Shown here: positions 32,663-40,396 of the stretch, one piece after another
How positions within the stretch are numbered: the first letter of the stretch is position 1
Layout of the letters: every line of letters starts with the position of its first letter
NCBI RefSeq assembly: GCF_028693495.1
Contig: NZ_JAQUVG010000017.1
Coordinates: 1-40,396, forward strand
Length of the DNA stretch: 40,396 nt
Reading direction: 5' to 3'
Source of the DNA: Zoogloea sp.
Lineage (GTDB): Bacteria; Pseudomonadota; Gammaproteobacteria; Burkholderiales; Rhodocyclaceae
Notes under the pieces: model-generated
Database searches by the model: none
What the model was told of the DNA's origin: nothing
The model's input: the letters and a program-made list of their open reading frames with translations, nothing else
Position numbers and translations under genes: made by a program

Positions 32663-34804
32663 TCAGGCTCCTTCGGCCCACGTCTTCAGGGTGACATAAT
32701 CGGTCTTGCCCGTCCCCAGCAAGGGGAGTCCATCCACCGGGATGATTCTGCGTGGTACTGCGATCTCCGGCCAGCCACCGGTTCGCGCGGCGGCCTGGAG
32801 GGTTTCCCGGGTCAGATCAGGGTCGGTACTGAAGAGCAGGATGCTCTCGCCCCGGGAGGGATCCGTCCGGGTGGTGGCGCCGTGGCTGGCGTGGGGTGAG
32901 GCGCTGGTGGCCAGTTTCTCCACGGACTCCAGGGAAACCATCTCGCCTGCCACTTTGGCAAAACGCTTGACCCGGCCAACGATCTTCACGAATCCCTCGT
33001 CATCCACTTCGACCACATCCCCTGTTTCGTACCAGCCCTCTCCGACGGTAGATGCAGGGGGATGCAACAGGCCTGGATCCTCCACCCGCAGATAACCCGA
33101 CATCAGATTGGGTCCCTTCACGTGAAGCATGCCGCCGCTGGCAATGCCAGGGACCGGAAGCAGTGTTGTCTGGATGCCCGGCAGGAATTGGCCTACGGTA
33201 CCGCTGCGGTAGGCCATCGGCGTGTTGACGGCCAGTACGGGGGCCGTTTCGGTGGCTCCGTAGCCTTCAAGGATGCGCAGACCGAATTTCTCGAACCATA
33301 GATCCCTGACTGATGGGGACAGTTTTTCGGCACCGGCGATCACGTAGCGCAGGCGGTAGAAATCGTAGGGGTGGGCAAATTTCGCGTAGTTGCCCAGGAA
33401 GGTGCTGGTCCCCAGCAGAACCGTGCAGTTGCGATCATAGGCAAGCTCGGGGATGACCCGGTAATGGAGGGGCGAGGGGTAGAGGAAGACCCGGGCACCC
33501 GTCAATACCGGTAGCAGGCCGCCGGCCGTCAGTCCGAAGGAATGGAACAAGGGGAGTGCATTGAGGATCTTGTCGTCGATGGAAAAATCCACCACTGCGC
33601 GAATCTGGGCCACATTGGCGAGAAGGGCCCGATGGGAGAGCACCACACCTTTGGGCTTGCCTTCCGACCCCGAGGTGAACAGCACCACGGCGGGATCTTC
33701 CGGGGAGCCCAGCCCCAGGGCCAGGCCGGGAAAGGGAAGTGCCCACAGCATCAGCCACAGCCTGTCGCCGATGGACAACGCTGCCCGCAGGTCCTCGAGC
33801 CACAAGATGCGTACGTTTTCGAGTGCAGCCAGCTTGTCTCCCAGTTTCGCTTGTTCCACGAAGGCCCGGGAAGTGATGATGGTCCGGATCCGGGCCGCCG
33901 TCAGGGCTGCCTGAATGCCGTCTACTCCGGCGGTGTAGTTGAGCATCGCGGCGGTGCGGCGGTGGGCCGACAAGCCGAAAACCAGCGCCAGGGTCGGTGC
34001 GAGGTTGGGCAGCAGCAGGCCGACGGATTCCCCGGGCTGGCTTTGTCGGGCGCTCAGTCTGCCCAAGGCCAGGCTCATCTTGATCAGGTCACGATAGCTG
34101 TACTCCGTCTGCCGGAGATCCTCCAGCAGCCGGCGGCTCCTTCCCTGGATTCGGGCCGCATCAAGCAGTGTCTCGAACAGGGTCAGGTTCGGACGTGTGG
34201 CGAAGATCATTTCCTGCATCAGCCGGCGCATTTCTTCCCCCGCCTTGCGGCGGCGCTGACGGGCGGACCCAGCAACGGGCATGGGAATGTGGGTGCTTGG
34301 CAGGATGGACAGGCTGATCCGGGGGAACAGACGACGGGGCACGTGGGCCGACAGACGGGAGAAATAGGTCCTTGCTGCGCCGTCGATGCGCACGGGCAGG
34401 ATCGTCGCTCCGGTCTTGGCGGCTACAAAAGCGGGGCCATCGTAGGTTTTCATCAGGCTGCCGGTGGTGGTGATGCGTCCTTCCGGGAAGATCACAACGG
34501 GTCGGCCAGCCTCGATCAGCCGGATCACCTTTTTCATGGCCATCGGGCTGGTGGGATCCACGGCCAGATAATCCACCAGCGACAGCACGGCCTTGAAGAG
34601 TGGATTGCCCAAGACCCCCGTATGCACCACAAAAACCGGATCCAGGGGCAGAAAGAGGCCCAGGAGCAGTCCGTCCAGAAAGGACTCATGATTGGCGACC
34701 ACCAGGAGGCGGGGGCTCCGGCCCGGAATCTGGCCCTGCATCCGGACCCGGAACAGCAGGGAAGCGGCGATCCGCAGGATCGTCTTCAGGAGAGTCCGCA
34801 GCAT
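32663..34804 (-). CDS. aas: Aas-like acyltransferase / acyl-ACP synthetase
   Basis: A 713-residue bifunctional protein with the same domain order and nearly the same length as E. coli Aas (719). The PlsC domain (about 1-215) has VANHESFLDG (HX4D) and FPEGRITTTG. The AMP-binding domain (about 230-713) has VVLFTSGSEGKPKGVVLSH, ILEGYGATETAP and YETGDVVEVDDEGFVKIVGR. The acyl-activating half should load fatty acid and the PlsC half should transfer it to 2-acyl-lysophospholipid. The ATG at 34804 is 8 bases after the ArsR-type gene, and the next gene begins 5 bases after its stop, so the three are one operon. Confidence 0.87.
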   Translation of the reverse strand: MLRTLLKTILRIAASLLFRVRMQGQIPGRSPRLLVVANHESFLDGLLLGLFLPLDPVFVVHTGVLGNPLFKAVLSLVDYLAVDPTSPMAMKKVIRLIEAGRPVVIFPEGRITTTGSLMKTYDGPAFVAAKTGATILPVRIDGAARTYFSRLSAHVPRRLFPRISLSILPSTHIPMPVAGSARQRRRKAGEEMRRLMQEMIFATRPNLTLFETLLDAARIQGRSRRLLEDLRQTEYSYRDLIKMSLALGRLSARQSQPGESVGLLLPNLAPTLALVFGLSAHRRTAAMLNYTAGVDGIQAALTAARIRTIITSRAFVEQAKLGDKLAALENVRILWLEDLRAALSIGDRLWLMLWALPFPGLALGLGSPEDPAVVLFTSGSEGKPKGVVLSHRALLANVAQIRAVVDFSIDDKILNALPLFHSFGLTAGGLLPVLTGARVFLYPSPLHYRVIPELAYDRNCTVLLGTSTFLGNYAKFAHPYDFYRLRYVIAGAEKLSPSVRDLWFEKFGLRILEGYGATETAPVLAVNTPMAYRSGTVGQFLPGIQTTLLPVPGIASGGMLHVKGPNLMSGYLRVEDPGLLHPPASTVGEGWYETGDVVEVDDEGFVKIVGRVKRFAKVAGEMVSLESVEKLATSASPHASHGATTRTDPSRGESILLFSTDPDLTRETLQAAARTGGWPEIAVPRRIIPVDGLPLLGTGKTDYVTLKTWAEGA

Positions 34805-34812
34805 GTCCAGGT

Positions 34813-35124
34813 TCAGAGATCGTTGTGAAGGTAGGTGGTCACGCGAACGAAGGCTTCCTCCAGGAAGTGCTTGTTCACCGAGTAGTAGATCTCCTTGCCC
34901 TCCCTTTCGGAGCGCAGCACGCCTGCCTGCCGGAGAACCTTCAAGTGATGGGAAACCGTTGAGCGAGCGAGTGTGGAGACCTGGGCGATCTGTCCCACGT
35001 TGAGGCGTTCGCCAGGCTCGAAGGTGAGCAGCATGCGCTGACGGTGTTCATCACCAAGGGCTGTGAAAACGGCTGCAATGTCGCGCCAGGCGCTGGGGAT
35101 TGATCGAGAGTAATCCTTATTCAT
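34813..35124 (-). CDS. ArsR-family transcriptional regulator
   Basis: A 103-residue winged-helix repressor (start at ATG 35124; ATG 35133 is possible). AVFTALGDEHRQRMLLTF begins the domain, LARSTVSHHLKVLRQAGVL is the recognition helix and REGKEIYYSVN the wing. The Cys pair of metal-sensing ArsR (ELCVCDL) is absent, so it probably senses something other than arsenite. It is the first gene of the operon with the two phospholipid acyltransferases. A perfect inverted repeat overlaps its start codon, pointing to autoregulation and control of the whole operon. Confidence 0.88.
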   Translation of the reverse strand: MNKDYSRSIPSAWRDIAAVFTALGDEHRQRMLLTFEPGERLNVGQIAQVSTLARSTVSHHLKVLRQAGVLRSEREGKEIYYSVNKHFLEEAFVRVTTYLHNDL

Positions 35125-35143
35125 ATCGATCATCTTCGATATG
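35122..35143. promoter_or_regulatory. Operator-like inverted repeat at the arsR start
   Basis: CATATCGA (35122-35129) and TCGATATG (35136-35143) are exact inverted copies around a 6-base spacer. They overlap the start of the ArsR-type gene, a usual place for ArsR-family operators. Binding there would block transcription or translation initiation of the lipid-remodelling operon. Confidence 0.7.
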
Positions 35144-35235
35144 TATTTTTGGTCTGTCAAGCAGGTGGCTCGAAGGCTGGAATGGAAGCCTGCTGGATCA
35201 ATGCCCTGTCCCGTTTTGTTGCAGTGCCGCGATGA

Positions 35236-35264
35236 TTGACATTCCTGCGGTTAACCCCTACCAT
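35236..35264 (+). promoter_or_regulatory. Candidate sigma70 promoter of the atp operon
   Basis: TTGACA (35236-35241) and TACCAT (35259-35264) are spaced 17 bp. The predicted start near 35271 gives a leader of about 50 bases before atpI. The -10 is a 4-of-6 match, so it is plausible rather than certain. Confidence 0.5.
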
Positions 35265-35320
35265 CCACACGTTTTTAGTACGGCGGACGGCGCATTACCC
35301 GGCGTGCCACGCAGAGAGCC

Positions 35321-35662
35321 ATGTTTAAAGCGGTATACCTGCAGATAGGCGCGACAATACTGGCGGCAGCGATCGCCGGATTGATATCAGGGACGCGCGG
35401 TGCGTTGTCGGCGGCGTTGGGAGGCGCAGCCTGTACACTTCCCAATTTGCTGTTCGCCATTCGCCTGTCTCTGGTTTCCAGAAGGCCGGCTGCGTCGTAC
35501 CCGATCGAGTTTTTCGTTGGCGAGTTCTTGAAGATCGCGTCAACCGTAGGATTGTTGGCGACCGTTCAATTCGCGTATCCAGACGTCCATTGGTTGGCGT
35601 TGTTTGCCGGGTTGATCGTGGCGCTTAAGGCGAATTTGTTTGCATTTTTGGTGAAGACCTGA
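35321..35662 (+). CDS. atpI: ATP synthase subunit I
   Basis: A 113-residue membrane protein with four helices (for example [18 protein letters not shown] and [22 protein letters not shown], shown in part) typical of AtpI. It is a chaperone-like factor for assembly of the c ring rather than a structural subunit. It starts at ATG 35321 and ends 2 bases before atpB, as first gene of the F1Fo operon. In many betaproteobacteria parA/parB or gidB precede it; here an ArsR-type operon lies upstream instead. Confidence 0.9.
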   Translation: MFKAVYLQIGATILAAAIAGLISGTRGALSAALGGAACTLPNLLFAIRLSLVSRRPAASYPIEFFVGEFLKIASTVGLLATVQFAYPDVHWLALFAGLIVALKANLFAFLVKT

Positions 35663-35664
35663 CC

Positions 35665-36498
35665 ATGAGCACTGGTACCGAAGCACACGCCCCGACCGCG
35701 GGTGAATACATCGTCCACCACCTGACCCACCTCAACTCCACCGGTCACGCGCAAACCGCGATCATCGACTGGAGTGTCTGGAACCTGGATACCCTCTTCT
35801 TTTCCATTGGCCTGGGTGTCGTCACCCTGCTGATCCTGATCAAGGCCGCCAATGGTGCGACCTCCGGTGTTCCTGGTCGTTTTCAGGCTGCCATCGAGAT
35901 TCTGGTCGAGATGGTGGCTGATCAGGCCAAAGGCATCGTCCATAGCGCTGAATCCCGCAAGTTTGTTGCTCCTGTTGCCCTGACGGTGTTCTTCTGGATC
36001 TTCCTGATGAACTCCATGGACTTCCTGCCGGTTGATCTGCTGCCGCGTATTGGTGAGATGTTCGGTCTGCATTACATGCGCGTCGTTCCCACCGCTGATC
36101 TCAATGGCACCCTCGGCATGTCCATCGGCGTGCTGCTGATCTGCCTCTACTACAACATCAAGATCAAGGGCTTCGGCGGCTGGATTCACGAACTTTTCAC
36201 CGCCCCCTTCGGCTCTCACCCGTTGCTCTATCCGATCAACTTCCTGATGCAGATGATCGAGTTTCTGGCCAAGACCGTTTCCCACGGCATGCGACTGTTC
36301 GGCAATATGTACGCCGGTGAACTGGTCTTCATGCTGATCGCGCTGATGGGCGGTACCGCCACTGTGTTCGGTTTCCTCGGTCACATCGTTGCCGGGTCCA
36401 TCTGGGCGGTCTTCCATATCCTGATTGTCGCCCTGCAGGCCTTCATCTTCATGATGCTGACCCTGGTATATATCGGGCAGGCTCACGAAAGCCACTAA
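35665..36498 (+). CDS. atpB: ATP synthase Fo subunit a
   Basis: A 277-residue membrane subunit forming the proton half-channels. The essential Arg lies in [19 protein letters not shown], and [21 protein letters not shown] is the last helix (in part). The N-terminal region HHLTHLNS is typical of proteobacteria. It contacts the c ring and subunit b. It begins 2 bases after atpI. Confidence 0.96.
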   Translation: MSTGTEAHAPTAGEYIVHHLTHLNSTGHAQTAIIDWSVWNLDTLFFSIGLGVVTLLILIKAANGATSGVPGRFQAAIEILVEMVADQAKGIVHSAESRKFVAPVALTVFFWIFLMNSMDFLPVDLLPRIGEMFGLHYMRVVPTADLNGTLGMSIGVLLICLYYNIKIKGFGGWIHELFTAPFGSHPLLYPINFLMQMIEFLAKTVSHGMRLFGNMYAGELVFMLIALMGGTATVFGFLGHIVAGSIWAVFHILIVALQAFIFMMLTLVYIGQAHESH

Positions 36499-36539
36499 GT
36501 AGTTTCAAGGTTCAAGCAGTCGTTTCGGTTTCAATTTAA

Positions 36540-36809
<270 letters not shown>

Positions 36810-36844
36810 GTTTCGCGGCTCAACCTGACTAAAGGAAGATAACC

Positions 36845-37318
36845 GTGAATCTGAACGCAACCCTGGTAGCCCAGCTCGTTGTGTTCTTCATTCTGGCGTG
36901 GGTCACGATGAAATTCGTGTGGCCCCCCATTGTGAAGGCACTTGACGAGCGCGCGAAGAAAGTCGCTGACGGGCTTGCGGCTGCGGACAAGGCGAAGAAT
37001 GACCTCGCCCTCGCCGAGAAGAAAGTCGTTGAAGAGCTGCGCAAGGCGCGCGAGTCCGCTACGGACGTGCGTGCTTCTGCTGAAAAGCAGGCTGCAGTGT
37101 TCCTCGATGAAGCTCGTGCCGAAGCCGCCCGAATCATTGCCCAGGCCCGCGAAGCCGCCGAAGCCGAAGCTGGCGTCGCTGCCCAGCGTGCCAAGGAAGC
37201 CCTGCGTGATCAGGTCGCCCAACTCGCTGTCGCTGGCGCCGAGAAGATTCTCCGTAAGGAAATCAATGCTCAGGCCCATGCGGACCTGCTGGCCAACCTG
37301 AAACAGGAACTTCAATAA
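36845..37318 (+). CDS. atpF: ATP synthase Fo subunit b
   Basis: A 157-residue stator subunit: N-terminal membrane helix [19 protein letters not shown], then a long charged coiled coil (about residues 30-150). The start is a GTG at 36845, backed by AAAGGAAG nine bases upstream and by the family N-terminus [10 protein letters not shown]. It links the a subunit to F1. It is followed 3 bases later by atpH. Confidence 0.95.
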   Translation: MNLNATLVAQLVVFFILAWVTMKFVWPPIVKALDERAKKVADGLAAADKAKNDLALAEKKVVEELRKARESATDVRASAEKQAAVFLDEARAEAARIIAQAREAAEAEAGVAAQRAKEALRDQVAQLAVAGAEKILRKEINAQAHADLLANLKQELQ

Positions 37319-37321
37319 GCC

Positions 37322-37858
37322 ATGGCCGAGAACGTCACCATCGCACGCCCCTATGCTGAAGCGGCATTTCAGCTCGCTTCCGCGGGCAATGCGCTGGGGC
37401 CTTGGTCGGAAGCACTAGGTCGGCTGGCGGCTATCGCCGCCGATCCGCAAATGGGGGATTGCATCAGCGATCCCAAGCTCCAGCCTGCACAACTGGCCGG
37501 GCTTTTCCTCGACGTCGCTGGAACCACACTGTCTGCTGAACAGCAGAACTATGTGCGTGTTCTGGTCGAAAACGAGCGTCTGCAAGTGCTTCCCGAGATC
37601 CGTGACCTGTTCGTTGCCCTAAAGAACGAACATGAAGGTGTCAAGGAGGCGAACATCGCCTCCGCTTTTCCCATGGACGATGCCACGCTGAAAACGCTCG
37701 TTGCTGACCTGGAAGCTCGCTTCAAGGCCAGACTCAACGTGACTGTCAGCGTCGACCCCGAGTTGATCGGTGGGGTCAAGATCGTCGTTGGGGATGAAGT
37801 CATCGACGCCTCGGTCCGCGGCAAGCTCGCGAACATGGCCGCCGCGCTAAAGAACTAG
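37322..37858 (+). CDS. atpH: ATP synthase F1 subunit delta
   Basis: A 178-residue OSCP/delta subunit. [14 protein letters not shown]-type start (here [14 protein letters not shown]) and the C-terminal [25 protein letters not shown] are diagnostic. It joins the b stalk to the top of the alpha/beta hexamer. It starts 3 bases after atpF and ends 11 bases before atpA. Confidence 0.95.
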   Translation: MAENVTIARPYAEAAFQLASAGNALGPWSEALGRLAAIAADPQMGDCISDPKLQPAQLAGLFLDVAGTTLSAEQQNYVRVLVENERLQVLPEIRDLFVALKNEHEGVKEANIASAFPMDDATLKTLVADLEARFKARLNVTVSVDPELIGGVKIVVGDEVIDASVRGKLANMAAALKN

Positions 37859-37869
37859 GAGCATAAGCT

Positions 37870-39408
37870 ATGCAACTCAACCCCTCTGAAATCAGTGACC
37901 TGATCAAGAGTCGGATTCAGAACCTGCAGCTGTCCGCGAATGCCCGCACCGAGGGTACCGTGGTTTCAGTGACCGACGGTATCTGCCGTGTTCACGGCCT
38001 TTCCGATGCCATGCAGGGCGAAATGCTGGAATTCCCCGGCAACGTCTTTGGCCTCGCCATGAACCTCGAGCGCGACTCCGTCGGCGCCGTGGTCCTGGGT
38101 GAATACGAAGGCATCTCCGAAGGCGATACCGTCAAGTGCACGGGCCGCATTCTGGAAGTTCCGGTTGGTCCGGAACTGCTCGGTCGTGTGGTCAATTCCC
38201 TCGGCCAGCCGATCGACGGCAAGGGTCCGATCAACGCCAAACTGTCCGAGCCGATCGAAAAGGTTGCTCCCGGCGTGATCTGGCGCAAGTCGGTGTCCCA
38301 GCCGGTGCAAACCGGCCTGAAGTCGGTGGACGCAATGGTTCCCGTTGGTCGTGGCCAGCGTGAGCTGATCATTGGTGACCGTCAGACGGGCAAGACTGCC
38401 GTCGCTGTTGACGCGATCATCAACCAGAAGGGCGAAGGCGTCCTGTGCATCTACGTGGCAGTCGGCCAGAAGGCTTCGACGGTTGCCAACGTGGTGCGCA
38501 AGCTTGAAGAGCACGGCGCACTGGAATACACCATTGTCGTTGCTGCCACCGCTTCCGAGTCCGCTGCGATGCAGTACATCGCTCCGTACTCCGGCTGCAC
38601 TATGGGCGAGTACTTCCGCGACCGCGGTCAAGACGCCCTGATCGTTTATGACGATCTGACCAAGCAAGCCTGGGCTTACCGTCAGGTTTCCCTGCTGCTG
38701 CGTCGTCCCCCGGGCCGTGAAGCCTACCCCGGCGACGTGTTCTATCTGCACTCCCGTCTGCTCGAGCGCGCTGCCCGCGTGTCCGAGGAGTATGTCGAGA
38801 AATACACCAACGGTGAAGTCAAGGGCAAGACCGGTTCGCTGACCGCGCTCCCCGTGATCGAAACCCAGGCCGGCGACGTTTCCGCGTTCGTTCCGACCAA
38901 CGTGATCTCGATTACCGACGGCCAGATCTTCCTGGAAACCGACCTCTTCAACGCAGGTATCCGTCCCGCCATCAACGCGGGTATTTCGGTGTCCCGCGTG
39001 GGTGGCGCTGCCCAGACCAAGGTCATCAAGAACCTCGGCGGCGGCGTGCGTCTGGCTCTTGCCCAGTATCGTGAGCTGGCTGCGTTCGCGCAGTTCGCTT
39101 CCGATCTGGACGAAGCAACCCGCAAGCAGCTCGAGCGCGGTCGTCTCGTTACCGAACTGATGAAGCAGCCGCAATACGCTCCGCTCAAGGTTTCGGAAAT
39201 GGCGATCACGCTGTTCGCAGTCAATAAGGGTGCTTTCGACGATGTCGAGGTCAAGCGTGCCCTGGCTTGCGAAACTGCGCTGCACCAGTTCGTGAAGACC
39301 AAGGCTGCCGATCTGGTTGCCAAGATCGAGTCGACCAAGGTTCTGGATGGCGAAGGCGAGAAGCAGCTCTCGTCCGTCATCGAAGAATTCAAGAAGAGCT
39401 GGGCTTAA
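37870..39408 (+). CDS. atpA: ATP synthase F1 subunit alpha
   Basis: A 512-residue nucleotide-binding subunit. The P-loop [10 protein letters not shown] is near residue 170, with the conserved [30 protein letters not shown] stretch (shown in part as [13 protein letters not shown]) and the arginine-finger region [10 protein letters not shown]. Length and domain order are standard. It alternates with beta in the F1 hexamer. Confidence 0.97.
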   Translation: MQLNPSEISDLIKSRIQNLQLSANARTEGTVVSVTDGICRVHGLSDAMQGEMLEFPGNVFGLAMNLERDSVGAVVLGEYEGISEGDTVKCTGRILEVPVGPELLGRVVNSLGQPIDGKGPINAKLSEPIEKVAPGVIWRKSVSQPVQTGLKSVDAMVPVGRGQRELIIGDRQTGKTAVAVDAIINQKGEGVLCIYVAVGQKASTVANVVRKLEEHGALEYTIVVAATASESAAMQYIAPYSGCTMGEYFRDRGQDALIVYDDLTKQAWAYRQVSLLLRRPPGREAYPGDVFYLHSRLLERAARVSEEYVEKYTNGEVKGKTGSLTALPVIETQAGDVSAFVPTNVISITDGQIFLETDLFNAGIRPAINAGISVSRVGGAAQTKVIKNLGGGVRLALAQYRELAAFAQFASDLDEATRKQLERGRLVTELMKQPQYAPLKVSEMAITLFAVNKGAFDDVEVKRALACETALHQFVKTKAADLVAKIESTKVLDGEGEKQLSSVIEEFKKSWA

Positions 39409-39429
39409 CGCAGGCATACGGAGAGCGAA

Positions 39430-40299
39430 ATGGCTAGCGGTAAAGAGATCCGTAACAAGATCAAGAGTGTCCAGAACACTAAAAAGATCACCAAGGCCAT
39501 GGAGATGGTTGCTGCGTCCAAAATGCGGAAGGCTCAAGACCGCATGCGGGCAGCCCGTCCCTACGCCGAGAAGATCCGCCGTCTCGCCGCGAATCTGTCT
39601 GCAGCCAACATCACCGACTACAAGCATCCGTTCCTCGTCTCGAAGAACGATGTCAAGCGTGTTGGGCTGATCGTCGTAACGACCGATAAAGGTCTGTGCG
39701 GCGGCCTCAACACCAACACCTTGCGCACTGGGTTGAACGCGCTCAAGGATTGGGAAAGCAAGGGTGTCACCGATATTCGTGTGACCTGTATTGGCAACAA
39801 GGGGCTGGGTTTCATGCAGCGCCTGGGTGCCAAGATCGTCTCGCATGTCACCCAGCTCGGGGATACCCCCCATCTGGAAAAGCTGATCGGGCCTGTCAAG
39901 GTCATGATCGATGCCTTCCAGAATGGTGAGCTGGACGAAGTGCACCTTGTCTACTCCCGCTTCATCAATACGATGAAGCAGGAGTCCCAGCTTGAGCAGC
40001 TTCTCCCGCTGACCGGCGAGCGTCTCGGAACCCCGGAAGGGAACTGGGATTACCTCTACGAGCCGGATGCGCAGGTGGTGATCGACGAACTCCTGGTGCG
40101 CTATGTAGAAGCGCTGGTGTACCAGGCGGTCGCCGAAAACATGGCATCCGAACAGAGTGCCCGGATGGTGGCGATGAAGGCAGCCTCCGACAATGCAGGA
40201 AGCGTGATTGGTGAACTCCAGCTGGTCTACAACAAGACCCGCCAGGCCGCGATCACCAAGGAACTGTCCGAAATTGTCGGCGGCGCAGCCGCGGTGTAA
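39430..40299 (+). CDS. atpG: ATP synthase F1 subunit gamma
   Basis: A 289-residue central rotor shaft. The N-terminal helix ([20 protein letters not shown]) and the C-terminal helix ([19 protein letters not shown]) form the coiled-coil axle, and [11 protein letters not shown] is a conserved core motif. It starts 21 bases after atpA and ends 27 bases before atpD. Confidence 0.96.
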   Translation: MASGKEIRNKIKSVQNTKKITKAMEMVAASKMRKAQDRMRAARPYAEKIRRLAANLSAANITDYKHPFLVSKNDVKRVGLIVVTTDKGLCGGLNTNTLRTGLNALKDWESKGVTDIRVTCIGNKGLGFMQRLGAKIVSHVTQLGDTPHLEKLIGPVKVMIDAFQNGELDEVHLVYSRFINTMKQESQLEQLLPLTGERLGTPEGNWDYLYEPDAQVVIDELLVRYVEALVYQAVAENMASEQSARMVAMKAASDNAGSVIGELQLVYNKTRQAAITKELSEIVGGAAAV

Positions 40300-40326
40300 C
40301 GCTTTAACAAGTTTGGGGAAACGACG

Positions 40327-40396
40327 ATGAGTCAAGGAACGATCGTTCAATGCATCGGCGCCGTGGTGGATGTGCAGTTCCCGCGCGACGCGATGC
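40327..40396 (+). CDS. atpD: ATP synthase F1 subunit beta, 5' end
   Basis: Only the first 23 residues are present (start [20 protein letters not shown]). They match the N-terminal barrel of the beta subunit, and the gene order demands atpD here. The gene runs off the right edge; atpC should follow. Confidence 0.93.
   Translation, partial: MSQGTIVQCIGAVVDVQFPRDAM

Overview
The window is a GC-rich chromosomal segment that looks betaproteobacterial; Rhodocyclales-like is a guess from gene content. The clues are an atpIBEFHAGD cluster, an Arg-type elongation factor P paired with EarP, and a selenocysteine-dependent membrane formate dehydrogenase. I see no insertion sequence, prophage or CRISPR array. 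Codon third positions on the left are strongly C-biased. Beyond about 27.3 kb they shift toward G and T.

Layout. 1-4056: 3' part of an Mrp cation/proton antiporter operon (A/B fusion, C, D, E, F, G). 4176-7638: sigma54-dependent response regulator and its Cache-domain sensor kinase. 7703-9683: a small secreted unknown, a CapA-like phosphoesterase and, convergently, a secreted nuclease. 9755-20526: a compact formate dehydrogenase and selenium island. It holds fdnG (in-frame UGA = Sec196, with a SECIS hairpin), fdnH, fdnI, fdhE, selA, selB, selC (tRNA-Sec), a lipoyl H-protein homologue, a DsrE-family protein and mobA. A textbook sigma54 promoter and paired palindromes precede fdnG, and the sigma54 activator lies 4 kb upstream. 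20534-27171 (mostly minus strand): NYN/OST-HTH protein, PilB/GspE-type ATPase, small lipoprotein, a plus-strand ComEA-like protein, then a DMT exporter - AtaL-like - aminotransferase operon. 27901-30744: earP, efp, a small lipoprotein and yaeQ. 30783-35124 (minus): ArsR-type regulator and two phospholipid-remodelling acyltransferases. 35321-end: F-type ATP synthase operon.

The most striking element is non-coding. The AT-rich gap 27172-27900 contains two copies of an origin-like module. Each has an AT-rich stretch, a perfect DnaA box, an IHF-type site and two further DnaA-box-like 9-mers. All four sites recur at exactly 354 bp. With the change of gene direction and base composition there, this is a strong candidate for a duplicated chromosomal oriC lying away from dnaA.

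How the genes may work together: FdnGHI oxidises periplasmic formate and feeds quinone. FdhE, MobA and SelA/SelB/tRNA-Sec mature it. The H-like/DsrE pair sits inside this set and may be an uncharacterised sulfur- or selenium-handling step. Mrp and ATP synthase use or trade the resulting ion gradient.
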